From: Bradysia coprophila | Lineage: Eukaryota > Arthropoda > Insecta > Diptera > Sciaridae | DNA length: 64,000 nt | NCBI RefSeq assembly: GCF_014529535.1 | Contig: NC_050737.1 | Location: 9,468,725-9,532,724, forward strand | Reading direction: 5' to 3' | Shown: positions 24,731-36,997 of the stretch, one piece after another | Position numbering within the stretch: position 1 is the stretch's first letter | How the letters are laid out: the number at the start of each line of letters is the position of its first letter | Program-made: the position numbers and the translations under genes | The notes under the pieces: generated by a model | The model's database searches: none | Told to the model about the DNA's origin: nothing | What the model saw: only the letters and a program-made list of their open reading frames with translations

Positions 24731-24966
24731 TGAACTTTCGTTAATTTGGTCACAGCACTGGTTGTTAGGATATGGCACCTCTTCTCTAAATTCTCTAAAT
24801 TAGTGTATTTTAGTGTGGATCGACTTTAAATGTTAACTTTCATCCAACAAGCATATAGTGTTCCATAACCAGTCGAGTACCCTGATCCGAAAAAATAAGT
24901 TCTAATAGAAATGAAATTATTCTTGAAGTGACACATCGATTGAGTAGAGTCTGTTAACCAACATTA

Positions 24967-25145
24967 CTGCGGAGGTCAGTAAAATTTAGATAGGAATTTG
25001 CTTTAACTGAGTTTCATTTGAACGATGCACACGAAACTCTCTTTTTACGGTTTTGCTACTACACACTATTCCACCCGTACATCAGTCTGTTTGTATGAGT
25101 AAACCAACTGAAAAACGACTGAACTAAATTTCACTGACGTTCACT
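24967..25145. mobile_element. Tc1/mariner-like MITE (CAGTG ends), copy 2
   Basis: The right end is CTGACGTTCACTG followed by TA (25146-25147). The left end is degenerate (CTGCGGAGGTCAGT) after TA at 24965-24966. Interior phrases AAATTTAGATAGG and GTTTGTATGAGT are shared with the copy at 927-1163. No coding capacity. Confidence 0.65.
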
Positions 25146-25699
25146 GTAAGTTTCACCATTCTTCTGTCCAACTACCCAGTGCCGTCTTTAGCTTTTTTGC
25201 GCCAAGGAAAATTCTTAAATGCAACTACCAGCGAGACTACCAGATATATCAGAGAGAATCTGAGGTGCAGTTATTGGAGATCCCCTAACGAGTGAACGAG
25301 TCATATTGTGTCTCACGTGCAATAATATCGGTAGTCATTGGAACACTAGTTCCGGCTGGACATCTTCAGCAGAATTCCTTGGAAGACGTGACAGTTACTC
25401 TTTGGAATTTGTAGGAAAATTTGCAGTGTGTGGACATGTCCATTTGAAAGTCCTCAATTCCATTGTTGGTTGAGTTGGGCATTCGCCTCGTTTATACTTA
25501 GACAAACAGTTACAATGTATACTGTTGTCTCATAACACTTCTCACCATTTTTATTTTTTGTTGAAAATACAGTGAACTAAGCCGGACCTTTCATCAAACC
25601 GAAAGATTATACAAGGAACTTCTGCACCACTTCGTAATTCAATGACAACATCACGTATAAATATTGCTACACAATTTTATTGAATTTAAACAAAGGAAA
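25146..25699. other. Intergenic DNA upstream of the MRPL42 stop
   Basis: No coding region seen. A minus-strand AATAAA lies at 25677-25682, about 20 bases past the MRPL42 stop, and is the likely polyadenylation signal. Confidence 0.6.
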
Positions 25700-26089
25700 C
25701 TACAAATACGGTCGATCCATTGGCGTTTTCTTGGCTTTCTTGTCTCTAGCCCGTGGAAACCAGCGATGCTTCGTTGTGAACGTAATTCGTTCTAATTCCT
25801 GGCGAGCCAGAACCGGATGTTTATTGTGAAATGCCTGCATGGCTGTGTTTAATGCACTTTCTTTGATAACCGCTGATCGATCACGTTGCTCGCTGACGGG
25901 TATCGGCCGTGTAAATTCATACGGAAACTCCTTGGTCGGATGCCAGGCAACGAAAGTTTTCCCATCGTCGGTGAGTGCAATTTTGTCCACCAGTGATAAA
26001 TGACCGGTTGCTGTTTTTGACGAATATGATTTGATGAGATGAAGGCCACTATTTCGGCAAAATAGTTTTAATTGTGCCAAGAAATTCAT
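25700..26089 (-). CDS. MRPL42: Mitochondrial ribosomal protein mL42
   Basis: Single-exon gene of 129 residues from ATG at 26089 to TAG at 25700-25702. It is a metazoan-specific component of the large (39S) mitochondrial ribosomal subunit, imported into the matrix. The N-terminus is basic and hydroxylated without acidic residues, as a targeting peptide should be. Family marks are ALTDDGKTFVAWHP, PYEFTRPIP and, near the C-terminus, FTTKHRWFPRARDKKAKK, which parallels the human FTTKHRWYPHGR segment. AATAAA follows the stop closely. The next gene upstream, the myosin, lies more than 3 kb away on the same strand. Confidence 0.93.
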   Translation of the reverse strand: MNFLAQLKLFCRNSGLHLIKSYSSKTATGHLSLVDKIALTDDGKTFVAWHPTKEFPYEFTRPIPVSEQRDRSAVIKESALNTAMQAFHNKHPVLARQELERITFTTKHRWFPRARDKKAKKTPMDRPYL

Positions 26090-26331
26090 TGTTGCAATGA
26101 ATTCTTGTGAGTCTGCACTGACGATATTAAAATTAACCTCGAAGAAGGTGTATTGACAGTTTTTCTTGTCAAATCTGACGTTAAATCCATGAAAACTGTA
26201 TGGATTTTATGCCACCAGTCCATGTGAAAGTACTCTAATTCGAAAAGTGGCGCGAACATGTTTTTTTTGTCACGCTTGGCTGAGTGTTTTTCGTTAATTT
26301 TTCTTTGTAATTTTATACGAAATTTGAAGTA

Positions 26332-26436
26332 CAGTGACCGTCTTTTTCTAAATCTCTTATTTCTCCAACTTCATTTCTCCATAACGAATATATAGAGAAA
26401 TGAGAGAAGTAAGAGAAAGACGGAAAGACGGTCATT
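26332..26436. mobile_element. Short mariner-like MITE
   Basis: The left end CAGTGACCGTCTTTTTCT follows TA (26330-26331). The right arm AGAGAAAGACGG...GACGGTCA is its imperfect complement and precedes TA (26437-26438). The arms pair over most of the 105 bases around an AT-rich centre. Confidence 0.6.
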
Positions 26437-26438
26437 TA

Positions 26439-29417
26439 GAGAGTTTATAACTGTAACGTGCCTGAACTTCTTTAGGACCTCAGACGATGCAATTTTTTGA
26501 TTTAGTGCTGAACTTCAATATTTTATACAGTTTGATCATAAAACTTTGATGCATGTACTTTTGCCCATTGATCTATGCGTTGATATTTAGTGATGAGATA
26601 GAAGCAGTAAAGGTTGTAAAAAAATTCCGATAATTTAACATGAAGATCGGAGTTCACGAAAACATATTTTTTAACTCAAGAATCCACAAATAAACACCGG
26701 TGATTATAGGTAAAGATTTTATTTCTTAAAAATTCTCTGTATCATAACATAACAATTTTGATATACTCGTACATTCTAACAATATCATTCACGTAGGTCA
26801 AGTAAAGTAGGTATAGTATATATACTTGGTTGGTTGGTTTGGTTTATTCAACATTTTTTTTTGCACGTTTAGTCGCACACGAATGCTTAACAAGGTAAAT
26901 ATTCATTTTAAATATCGTTTCCGCTACAATTGCACTATTTTGAATAAGAAACCGCTAGATAATATAGAAATATAGTCGCTAAATGTGTCAGATTCAAGCT
27001 GAAATAAAAATCGACGCATAGACAAACAACATTCCTTCACATTTTTCAAAGTTCAATTTTGTATCGCGAAAAAGTCTATCGAAGCTGGGATGGTATGCGA
27101 GTCCTAAGTTTCATTGTCTTGACTAAAATAGTATGTTATGTTTGTAGATGCATTTTTGAGCATTTCCGGTGAGAGAATGTGACGTTTTTGGTCGGTTGTT
27201 TTTTCGTTGGCTGTACATTTTCACTAAGTGCGAAATGTTTGAAAAGAAATTCGGGAATTAGGCCTGACTCGATGTTTCCGATGTACAATGACCACACGAA
27301 TACACAATACTCTCTCAATTGAATGCAAAACTATTTTGGGAAATTGTTCTTTCTAATCCGATACCTTTGATTTTCTCTTTTACTAAGTCTTGCTATGTTT
27401 GTTGGTGAACGTTCAAAGCGTGCGCCATAAGCAGGGACTATTTTTGGAAAGTTTATTTCTCAAAGTTGCGAAAAAATCTCGAAAAAGTTCTGAAATTATT
27501 TTTCTGGAATTCTCAGAATTAAGATTCCCAAAAAAGAGCTTTGGCCATTAGTCACCACAGCTTCGTAATGTTTGGTAGGCTCAGTCAATAATCTGCGATT
27601 TCGATAAAATTTCTACAGTGAACGACATCTCAAATGTCTCACTGTCATTTTTTTCAGAGAATGTCATTGTGAATTTGCAATGACACAATAAAATTCTCAG
27701 AAAAATTTGACAGTGAGATATTTGAGATGTCGTTCACTGTACTTTTCGAATAGATTAAAATTTAGGAGGTTCTAAGGACAGTTAAACCAAGATTTTTAAT
27801 GGTTCAAGGTACCTTAAGCGCAGCCTACAATTTCCAAACCGTTAAACATTACAACTTTCGGAAAATAGGCAATTACAGATCCAGTTGCAGTATTAAATGA
27901 CGAATATGAATTGTTTGTCCACATCGATTTCATCATAGCTTGAATAAATCGGTGTCAAATCATACAATAATTCTATTCACTGAAAACTATTCCAAACCGA
28001 ATTGATGAGCAAAATTAAAATTTTCCTTTCCATTTCTTTAAGAAGTCGGCAGTGAATTTGTTTTGTTTGTTTTTTTCTAATTTTCCGTTTTGTTTTAAAT
28101 GACTCTAACATATTTGTAAATTAAAATGATTTTCGGTTTGTTTTGTTGTTTTTTTTATCTTTAATTTAATTTAAATTTGTTGGTCCTGGCCTCGGTCCTG
28201 GGACGTTGTCTAATTTATTGCATTTTTTGTTGTTTAAAGTAACATTTCTAAAATCAAAAAATATTGTGCAATCTGATTTGTAATTAATTGTAATAGTTAA
28301 CCATGTCGTAAAACCTGTATATTATTTTGATTTTTTTCATTTTCCATTTTAGATTTTCTCAATGCTTACACTTAATCCATCTAAAAACCACTTAAACATT
28401 AAATGTGTCTAGTGATGGAGACAGAGAGAAAGAGAAGGAGCTTTCACATTTGCTATTGGAGTATACTGGTTTTATATGGCTGTATGTCAGGAGCGTCCGA
28501 TGGTTAAGAAATCAAAAAGTTACGGGTCTTCCCTAGATTTGAAAATTTTTGTAAAATTCATTTACAACTGGCGCAAAATCGAATAAGTGAAACTTTTGAG
28601 TTTTGGTTCACTCAAATATTCGATTTTTTTTTATTTAAATTTTTAAAATCGATTTTTGTAATCAACAATTTTTCGTGGGACCTCAACTTTTCGATGTTTT
28701 AACCATCGCACACTCTAACTATATGTAATGTTGTCCTTGATAAATGGCCTCAATACAAACAACACAACCACTCTACGGAGAGGTCGAGTCGAATGGTGCT
28801 GAAACCATAGTGACTAGACTTCAAGTATTAGCTCAAAATGATGTATCAAATCGCTTTATTCCATGCATAACTTTTGATGTTGAACCAACGGGGAAGCAAC
28901 TGATAAATCGAGCATAATTCTGACTCGGCTCATATTATCCGTGCAGTATACTGTTTGTATAGAGGCTATCATCTAGTCCTGGATATGTTGAGTAAAATTA
29001 AAGATTTTTAAGAATGGCATTAAGAGACTACAACGTATCACAACGCCAATGGCCCCAATGTCTCTTTCTCCCACAAACTCCAACAAACTTAAACGACCAA
29101 TAACGTCACAATTAAAAACACACTCTGACAAAATGGTTGCGCTACTAAACTAAAATCTATTCAACCAAACATCATTTTACTAGACATCATCTCAGATTTT
29201 ATAACAAATAATTACAACGCCGCACAAGGCGCCACCGTTCTGTATCTTTCGTCTATTTTTATAACGAATGGCAATATAATGAAAAATTGTTTGACTGATT
29301 GCGCGCGAAGCTCTTGAGAATGACGATGTCTGCCTTACAGACAACTTACACTGACAACTGACATCAAATACGTATTCGTTATACCACACTCCGTTTTACT
29401 TGCAATAGACAATGAAT
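26439..29417. other. Intergenic DNA between MRPL42 and the myosin
   Basis: Strongly AT-rich, with many T runs. Part will be the 3' UTR of the minus-strand myosin. One MITE (27616-27739) is annotated separately. Otherwise I see no coding region. Confidence 0.5.
27616..27739. mobile_element. 124-bp mariner-like MITE with near-complete arms
   Basis: The left arm starts CAGTGAACGACATCTCAAAT and the right arm, reversed, starts identically. The two arms pair for about 34 bases with few mismatches. TA flanks both ends (27614-27615 and 27740-27741). The CAGTGAACG terminus is shared with the MITE family at 927 and 24967, but the interiors differ. Confidence 0.8.
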
Positions 29418-32400
29418 TTAAATTACGATTTCCATTCGATTCCCTTTTCGAGTCACTTTGGTCGGACACATATCACCAACCATTCCGGAACATTTAAATG
29501 TAAAAACAACCGTTTGTTGACCGAAATTCGCTTCAAATCTTTAATTAAAAGAAAGAAATTTTTGTAATTTGTAATCTGCTCTGTTTGTGTCCAATCTTAC
29601 AATCAGGCTCGGACTAGCCACATATGGCAACCCACCGAATGCTCGGTGTGCTTTTAGCCAAAGACACCTTTTCAAATTTTTTATTTTTAATGTTTTGAGC
29701 AGCTTTTCATTTTTAAGCAGCCAGTCCGGCCCTGCTAAAAATTTACTTACTCAGTACTAATATGAACTTCGGGAGGTTTTGCAGTTGCATTTTGTATAAC
29801 CAAAAATAACTTTGTGACAATTTCAATTACGTGGCCTGTTTGAAACACGAAATCGCCCTTTTTACGACCAATTTCAGACTGAAAATTGATAAAATTCTAA
29901 GTAAATCAGTGAAGTTTTTTGTTCAGCGTATTTTTTGGTAGTAGTTTTTAAGTCGGAAAAATTAGGTTATGTCTATACCACAACTACGGTACGGAATATT
30001 ATCTCACAACAGCAAAGTTCGGAGATATTGCTAGACGATAGATGTCGACTTTTAGCACTCCAATGTTCAGCAGGTAAATTTGTGTTCAATGGGAATTCAA
30101 CAGAATTTTACTTTCTTTTGTACAATATTCTCCTAACCGAGAAATTTCGGCCCATGCGAAAGTTGACCGTTACTTGGCAGTTTGCCCCCTGCGAAAATGA
30201 TCCATAACGTGTAGAGAACGTTCGGTTAATTTTACGTACATTTTTTTGTGATATTCAATTTTCACATTCACCACTATGGGCCATCATAATGTCAGTCTTT
30301 TCAGTCTTTATTACGGGCGCCAGTTTTTTTTAGATCGCTTGCCCCATGTGTCCATATGGAAAAGGCGGAACTGTAACTACGTAATTCATTTATTCAGAAA
30401 CATCTTTGTGATACTCGCAAAATGCATCGTGTAAGTTTGAGCAACTTGCTTCGGTAACTGTTTTTCGACAAGTGTAGTTGTACACCTCACCCTCGACTCG
30501 GATCTACAGACTCGAACAGACAGTCACTGAAGCTCAAAAAACACACTTGTGAGTTTAACTCATGCTTATGTAATCAATTACTTTCACAACTTCCAATGAA
30601 ATCTACTATTATTTGAGAGAGCGTTCATTTGCATCAGTTGGTAATGGAACTTTTGTCTCAAAGATCTATGTAAGTTCTTCACTCCTTCAAAATTTTTCAG
30701 CCGTCAGAGTTGCGTTTCCTCTCTGATTGTAAATTAAGAAATTTAAATTACTTCGGTCAAGGTCAAAATTTCCCCATCGGTTGTAACTTGGGAAAATCAT
30801 GCTGAGCGTAGATTATAATTGCTAGTTTATAACGAACGGAAGTCTAGTCTAATAACCCACAGACGCTAAGATTATTTACCTGAAATAAGCATCCTGTTTC
30901 GGTGCAAACCTGTTGATTATTGCAATCCTGTAACAATGGTAAAAGCAGGCATATTGAAACGAATCTAGCGAGGATTTGATTTTCTACTAATGAAATGGAA
31001 AGCAAACGATTCTACTTTTGAAAGCCAACGACAATTAGTTTGGCAGAACAAGCTGAGAAACGTTTCAGTATCGAACTTAATCATTTGGCCGCCACATCTA
31101 CTTGTACCGATACCCAGACTTAATCCGAAAAACAGACTTACCGCTTTCACATGAAATACTGCAATGTTGTCCAGATAGGGACTCAGAGACAATCGATAAA
31201 TTTCGGTAGCCGGAACACGGTACTTTATCTGCAATGTCCGTTGGTCCAACAGTAACATTGAACTAGTTGATAGCACTAACAGAATAGGAACAAACTGCAA
31301 ACGGAATTGTGAGTAAAATCTGTTTCACTTTTCAACGTTCCATTGGTCTAACCTTTCCACTGGAACGTGCAATTTTATTGATAATATCGGCGAAGACCAC
31401 ATACTGGTCACTGCTGTCGATGGACAATTTCCTCCATTGACTGTTGTGACGTAATCTAACGTAGTCACCTAAAAACGGATGAGCAACACTGAAAGGAAAA
31501 GACAGAAATGGGAACCGTGTTAGTGAACGCTATTCGCCAGTAATACAAGGAGCCATTTCTCACCTTCTTGGATATGACGATTTTCTATCTTTAAATATGA
31601 TACTTGCAGTCACCTTTTCTCTCATTCTGTTTCGTGCTGTCTGATCGAATGTAAGGCGGTATTTGTAGCACTGGAAAATTATCAGAAAATGCTGGGAAAT
31701 GAGTGGAACGCTTATGATACCTAACGAATGGAAAACTTACTCTCCAGCGATGATAAATGTTCCGTAAAAGTAATGATGTTTCTGCTAGAAAAGGTGGTGC
31801 AGCTGTCCATTCCGAACTTAACGGACTCAAACTATCCGGAGGCAAATGTAACAAAAGTGTAAGGAGAAAATGCCGTCGCTGGGAATAAATAATTAATTGT
31901 TGTTGCAGATCAGTCGGGTTGAGCTAAAACGTAATCTATGGGCAGTTTACCTTCCACTGTAGATATTGTCTTTGTATAACACAGATGGCCCATTGCACTT
32001 GCTTGCGGTATTTCTGCTGTCGGTATTCTTCTCGAGCCTAAAATCAATTCCAATTGAGTTATTGAGGATGTGGGAACGGCATTATGAGAGCGTCAGAAAA
32101 TGCGAGAATAAATGACAATTTCTCACCACTTTGTATAAACACCAAAGATGTCTACGTCCAGAAAACGGTACACCGAAACGACATTCCTATGTTTCGGATT
32201 AGTTTACAGTCATGCACAGTACATGCTCAATAAAGAAATCAATAAAGCAAAAAAACAAAAACTTACTCGCCACGTCCTCCAGGCACTTGATATTATGATC
32301 TGACTGTTGCGCAGACTGAGGAACTCTTTTCGTTTCGAGTAGCTGCGAAATTTAGTCTGAATAAGACATGCCAAGCTATCAAGGCGCGATCGTCGAAATT

Positions 32401-35400
32401 CTTCCAGCTCGTACACCTGATCGTACAGCATCCGCTTTTAAAATACAAATCGCTGAATGACAAAGGATTGGCCTTACCGTTCTTGGACTCCGGATAAATA
32501 CTTTTCTCGTTCCAATGGTGAATTCTGCGTGCGGTAGTGGCAGTTTACGTATAAGAATGGCAATGCCCTCAACCACATTGTCGCCACGAAAATGGGGCCA
32601 GGTGTCCGGGTTCAGCATTTTGTACCGTGACAAAAATTTGTGATGATTTATGTGATAACAATGGCCCGAACGCCACAGTGCCACCAATGGCATTAAGCTC
32701 ATATACCGAACTTGATGTTGCACCAATGCCATCTCGAGTACATTGTTTTGCCTGTGCTCATTCGGCTTGATGCAGAACACATAATTGGTCTTACGCGTTT
32801 CCACCATTGAGAGGAGTGTTTGCAATTGTGTACGAAGCGATGATCCGATACTGGTGGGTTTACGAGATAGCCGTTTCGGATTGCCTGTATTGAAGTGAGA
32901 TGTGCCGATAAGTGAGTTAAGGTGGTTAAAATGAGCGTAAAATCTTACCTTCCGGAAAAAGGCTTTGTACTACAGGTAATTTACTTTGGTATAGACACGA
33001 GCTAACATTTCTCGGAAGGAATTCCGAGTTTTTCTCAAGAAATCCATTGATTGAGTATTGTACAGATCCAGCGAAATGACGAATTCTGAGGAAGAATTGA
33101 AATAATCTTCGAATGGCCGCGTCAGAATTGAATGAATTCTTACTGAAATCCTGCATAAGGTGCATTGGTGTCTAAGCTGAGGAAGTTCGGATGTCCAGCA
33201 CAGCACTGTTGCATTCGAACGAGTAACGCATCGTCGTAAGCCATATGCGGTTCATCCATTAGATTCAAAATTCCGTAGCTTGACTTGTCGATTAGGTCGC
33301 AAATAATTTCGTTATCGAAAAAGTCCACTTTGGTCCACTCTAAACCTTCTCTCAGATACAGTTCCTGTTGATATTTCAATGTGCTTCGTATACAATGCTG
33401 AAAGGAACGCAAGGGAACAAATGTAAAACGAAAATTGATGGAAATTGAGCTTATCCATTTACCTGATGAACACCTGCAAGAATAGAAGAACTGAATTAGT
33501 TTCTAGCACAAAAACGCAAAGCGTCGAACTCGAAACACTTACGCTCATCACAATAATTGATTATCAATTGCTCGAATGAATTGAATTCGAAATTTTCGAA
33601 ACCGTAAAAGTCCAGCACTCCAAAATTTTTCCCACGCAACATCGACTTCGACTTCAGCAAATCGTTTATACGATTTACCACCCATGTGAACAGTCGACTG
33701 TACATTATACGGCACAAAGAATTCCTTGTTCGATTGGCGTTTGTGAAATCTGCATCCGATCCATTTTCGACTGAATTCCATCCATTGTCAGCTCGGGTAA
33801 GGCAATTGAGTAGTATTTGAGCATCTAAACTTAATAATTGAGCTGTTTCCATTAGTTCTGCGGAAGAAATTTTAAATCAGTCAGTTGGATTCTTTTTTTG
33901 TTTTTTTTTCTCGATCGCATACCATATTCGTTGGATATGTTGCATCCCTCCGTTCCGTCTATGTTTGTAGTTGGCACAAACACAAGATTGCCTAACTTAA
34001 TAACAACAGCGATTATCTTAAAAATTGAAAGAATTTCGTCTTGATTAAGGCCTAGTACATCGAGTGATTTCTGGAAAGTGAAACGAAAAAAAATTGGCAT
34101 TTCGAACAAACAATAATTTGGCAATGAACTGTAAGTACCTTAGTGTAACTAAAGTTATTTTTATCATCATCTGTTGCGTTTGCATGATTTAAAAGCTCAT
34201 ATTTGTCAATATTCCTATGAAGTTTCAGCGATTCTGGAAAACAAAAGATTTTTTTAGAAAAATAAATTAAATCATGGACGGGACATTATCTGGAGAGGAG
34301 ACCAATGCTCGAGGGATATTTGAGATCGCATATTGTCACTTAAATCATTACACCAGGCAGCAATTTGACACTTTTTGAATGTGCTCAAATGGTGGCGTAG
34401 TGCGTACCCTGACTACGAAAACACACATCTGGTGGTTCCAATAGTGTCTTTACAACAAAAATAAAACTGAAAACATATGGATTGGGGTTGAGTGAAGTCA
34501 CTGCATCCTAGACACTTGCTCCACCAATGACTATCCCGTTTCGATTATTTTTTTACATTATTTGTGAAGCGGCTACAGTGGAACCACAGACATCATTGAG
34601 ACCAACGGATGTGGGTTTCGTACTTAGGACAACGACATTAGGACATTTGTGCACAAAGCCTGTGTTGTCTACTTTAATTATCAAGCTGGTGCACTGTACT
34701 AACTCAATTCATTTATTTGCTTTCGGCATCAACTTTAAGATGAGTGGCGAAAGAAGTGGTCTTTTCAGGCAATAATAAAATGGTGAAGTTTGGTTTCAGA
34801 GGGGCCCTTGCTTCCAACCTTTGACTTTTCTTGGACTTTTTTTTGTACAATTAGACCGTCTTCACCGGCTAATCAGGGTGACATCGAAAAGCCTCAAGAC
34901 TACTAAGTGGAAAATCTGAAACTTCGATGTCAAATTCACTTGTTCTTAAAGCATCTAGGCTTCAGGAGTAAACTGTTACTAAAAATTTGGTCACGAAGTT
35001 CTCCTCATTTTTCTAATTAAATTTTTTACTTTCTTTTACAATAAAGCCAATCATCATCAGCGTCTACTTACTTAAAAACTGGATATCAGCCCCAGATATT
35101 AATTGGTAAAATATATGAAAATTGCGTTCACTAGGATACTTGCTGGTAACACGTGTCTGTAACGATAAAAGTGACATGGAATTAGCTTTTCATTCCATCA
35201 AATTCCACGAACAATTTGTTTGAGATCCGAAAATGAGTTTCTTTTACCTTTTCTAATGAATCTTTTGCAGCGAGGATTGATCAAGGTTCATTTTAATTAA
35301 TTTTTTGTTCATGGCAATTTAAAGAAATCTACAAGAAAAATGGACACTTACAGTGGAAAATACGTCCTCCGATCGGGTCGCCCTTAAAATCGAATTCAAT

Positions 35401-36997
35401 GTTGAAGAACTGACCCTGAAAATGGAAATAATTTTAGCGGTAAATGAACTGTACGATTCATGAAAGCATTTCGTGGAATTTTAAAGCTTTCGTATCAATC
35501 ATCTACAATGGAGATGATACGAACAAATTTCATTACGACGTAGAAGTAAGTAAATTCGACTTACATATCGACTGGAGTTGAAATTCTTTGACGTTGAAGC
35601 ATTTCCAAGTGCCTCAAGAAATACATCGGCCTGTTCAATACGATCACGAATCCTCAATTGCGTGCTACTGCTTCCAACTGTATCCAACGATGACGAGGAA
35701 ACAGCACTGGAAAATCGATTCACGTTGGTTGCATATTTTCGGCTTTTCTTGGCTTGCACGGATAACGATCGGGACCGAGTGAGCCGTTCGATAGAATTGG
35801 TGTCCGGAACCATTTTCCGTACGGGCGAACTGTGATTCCATTTGCTATTACTGCATGATAAACCGTCACATTCTTGATTCGCTAATTTCCCACAATTGGA
35901 ATGGCCACATCGCTTGCAATTTGTTCGTAATTTATTCGGTGATGTAACACCGGTATCACAGTCACGTAGCGTCGATTTGCTGCAACCCAACAAGTGGCTT
36001 TCGTGTCGATTTTGATTATGAACATTTGATAGGTCGCACATTGACTTTTTGAGACAGGAATCGATTACGATACGCGGTTGCGGTGATTTTGATCGAATAA
36101 ATTCGATGCTGTTGTGTTTCGAGCATTGTGGTTTACTGGTCGTTGACTTACAAAGGTCAAATGATGTTGAATGTTTGTGGCACTTGTTTACGTTTAATGG
36201 AAGTGTGTCAGCGCTCTTATGATGAGAAAAATCAAATTCGACAGTCTTGTCATGCGAACATTTCTGAAAATAAAATAAAAACGTTTTCTTCTGTGTCCAG
36301 CACCCCATCCACTGAACATTGATCAGTGAACAAGACTCACCTTCAGAATCGATTTATCGATATCGAAAGAACGTTGCTTAACAATTTTCTCTGAATCTTT
36401 CACTTCACCACTCGCTACATGTTTGTTGGCTGAAAAACTAACAGACGAATGCCTCTGACGATTATTCGCAGTCAATTTCGAACGACGTGCTTCCGACACA
36501 TGCGTCAAAAAATGCACAATCAATCGACATGATTCAGTTTTTCCGGAGTTACTTTCACCAGACAATATGATACATTGATCCTCATTATGATCTAAGAGCC
36601 ATTGATATGATGAATTCGTAATGCCATATCTGGATTAAATTCATAATAAAATTTTGAAACTCAAACACTGAATGGTTCACAAATTTCGGATGAGTCTTAC
36701 ATGTGAGGTGGAAGTTTGAATATATTTTTGTTGGCATAGATTTGCAATTGATCCTGAGTGTACAAATTGAGAGGCTTAAATGGATTTACAGCTACTAAGA
36801 AGGTACCAATTTGTGTCTAAACGAAATGAGAGAAACGAAATAAATAGTAAATTTGTCGGAGAAAAATGGAACGATCCACTTACATAAATTTGATCGCGTT
36901 TGTATCTTTGATGTAAATTATTTATAAATGAATCTTCGGACAAAATTTCTAATAAAACTGAATCCCAGCATCCGATTTCATGTTCTAAATTTGGCAT
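29418..36997 (-). CDS. Unconventional class I-like myosin with TH1 tail (Myo95E-like)
   Basis: Actin motor with IQ motifs and a membrane-binding TH1 tail. Coding exons, high to low: 36997-36884, 36816-36701, 36629-36341, 36263-35565, 35415-35352, 35261-35248, 35156-35072, 34233-34139, 34070-33923, 33857-33543, 33473-33463, 33397-33144, 33085-32949, 32884-32478, 32434-32267, 32037-31951, 31878-31741, 31670-31564, 31488-31353, 31294-31142, 30927-30880, 29878-29751, 29538-29418. The sum is 1277 residues. Marks are the P-loop GESNSGKTE, switch I NFNSSRY, switch II region LDFYGFENFEFNSFEQ, RHFAGSVQYSINGF, IQ-like helices, and a TH1 tail from EWTAAPPFLAETSLLL to the final KVTRKGNRMEIVI. Exon 4 is almost all insert, in loop 1. 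Two exons are only 14 and 11 bases long. Resemblance to fly Myo95E rests on length and tail, from memory. Confidence 0.88.
29604..29734. mobile_element. 131-bp hAT-type MITE in the last myosin intron
   Basis: Ends are CAGGCTCGGACTAGC and, reversed, CAGGGCCGGACTGGC. Flanking octamers CTTACAAT and CTAAAAAT agree at six of eight positions, in keeping with an old hAT insertion. It lies 17 bases downstream of the donor at 29750, inside the intron between the last two myosin exons. Confidence 0.65.
34381..34654. mobile_element. Foldback-type MITE in a myosin intron
   Basis: The left phrase GTGCTCAAATG (34381) and right phrase CATTTGTGCAC (34644) open long imperfect arms containing TACGAAA, CACATC and GGTTCCA on the left and their complements on the right. 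The same arm sequences occur in a second element at 37458-37901, upstream of the myosin start. No coding capacity. Confidence 0.6.
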
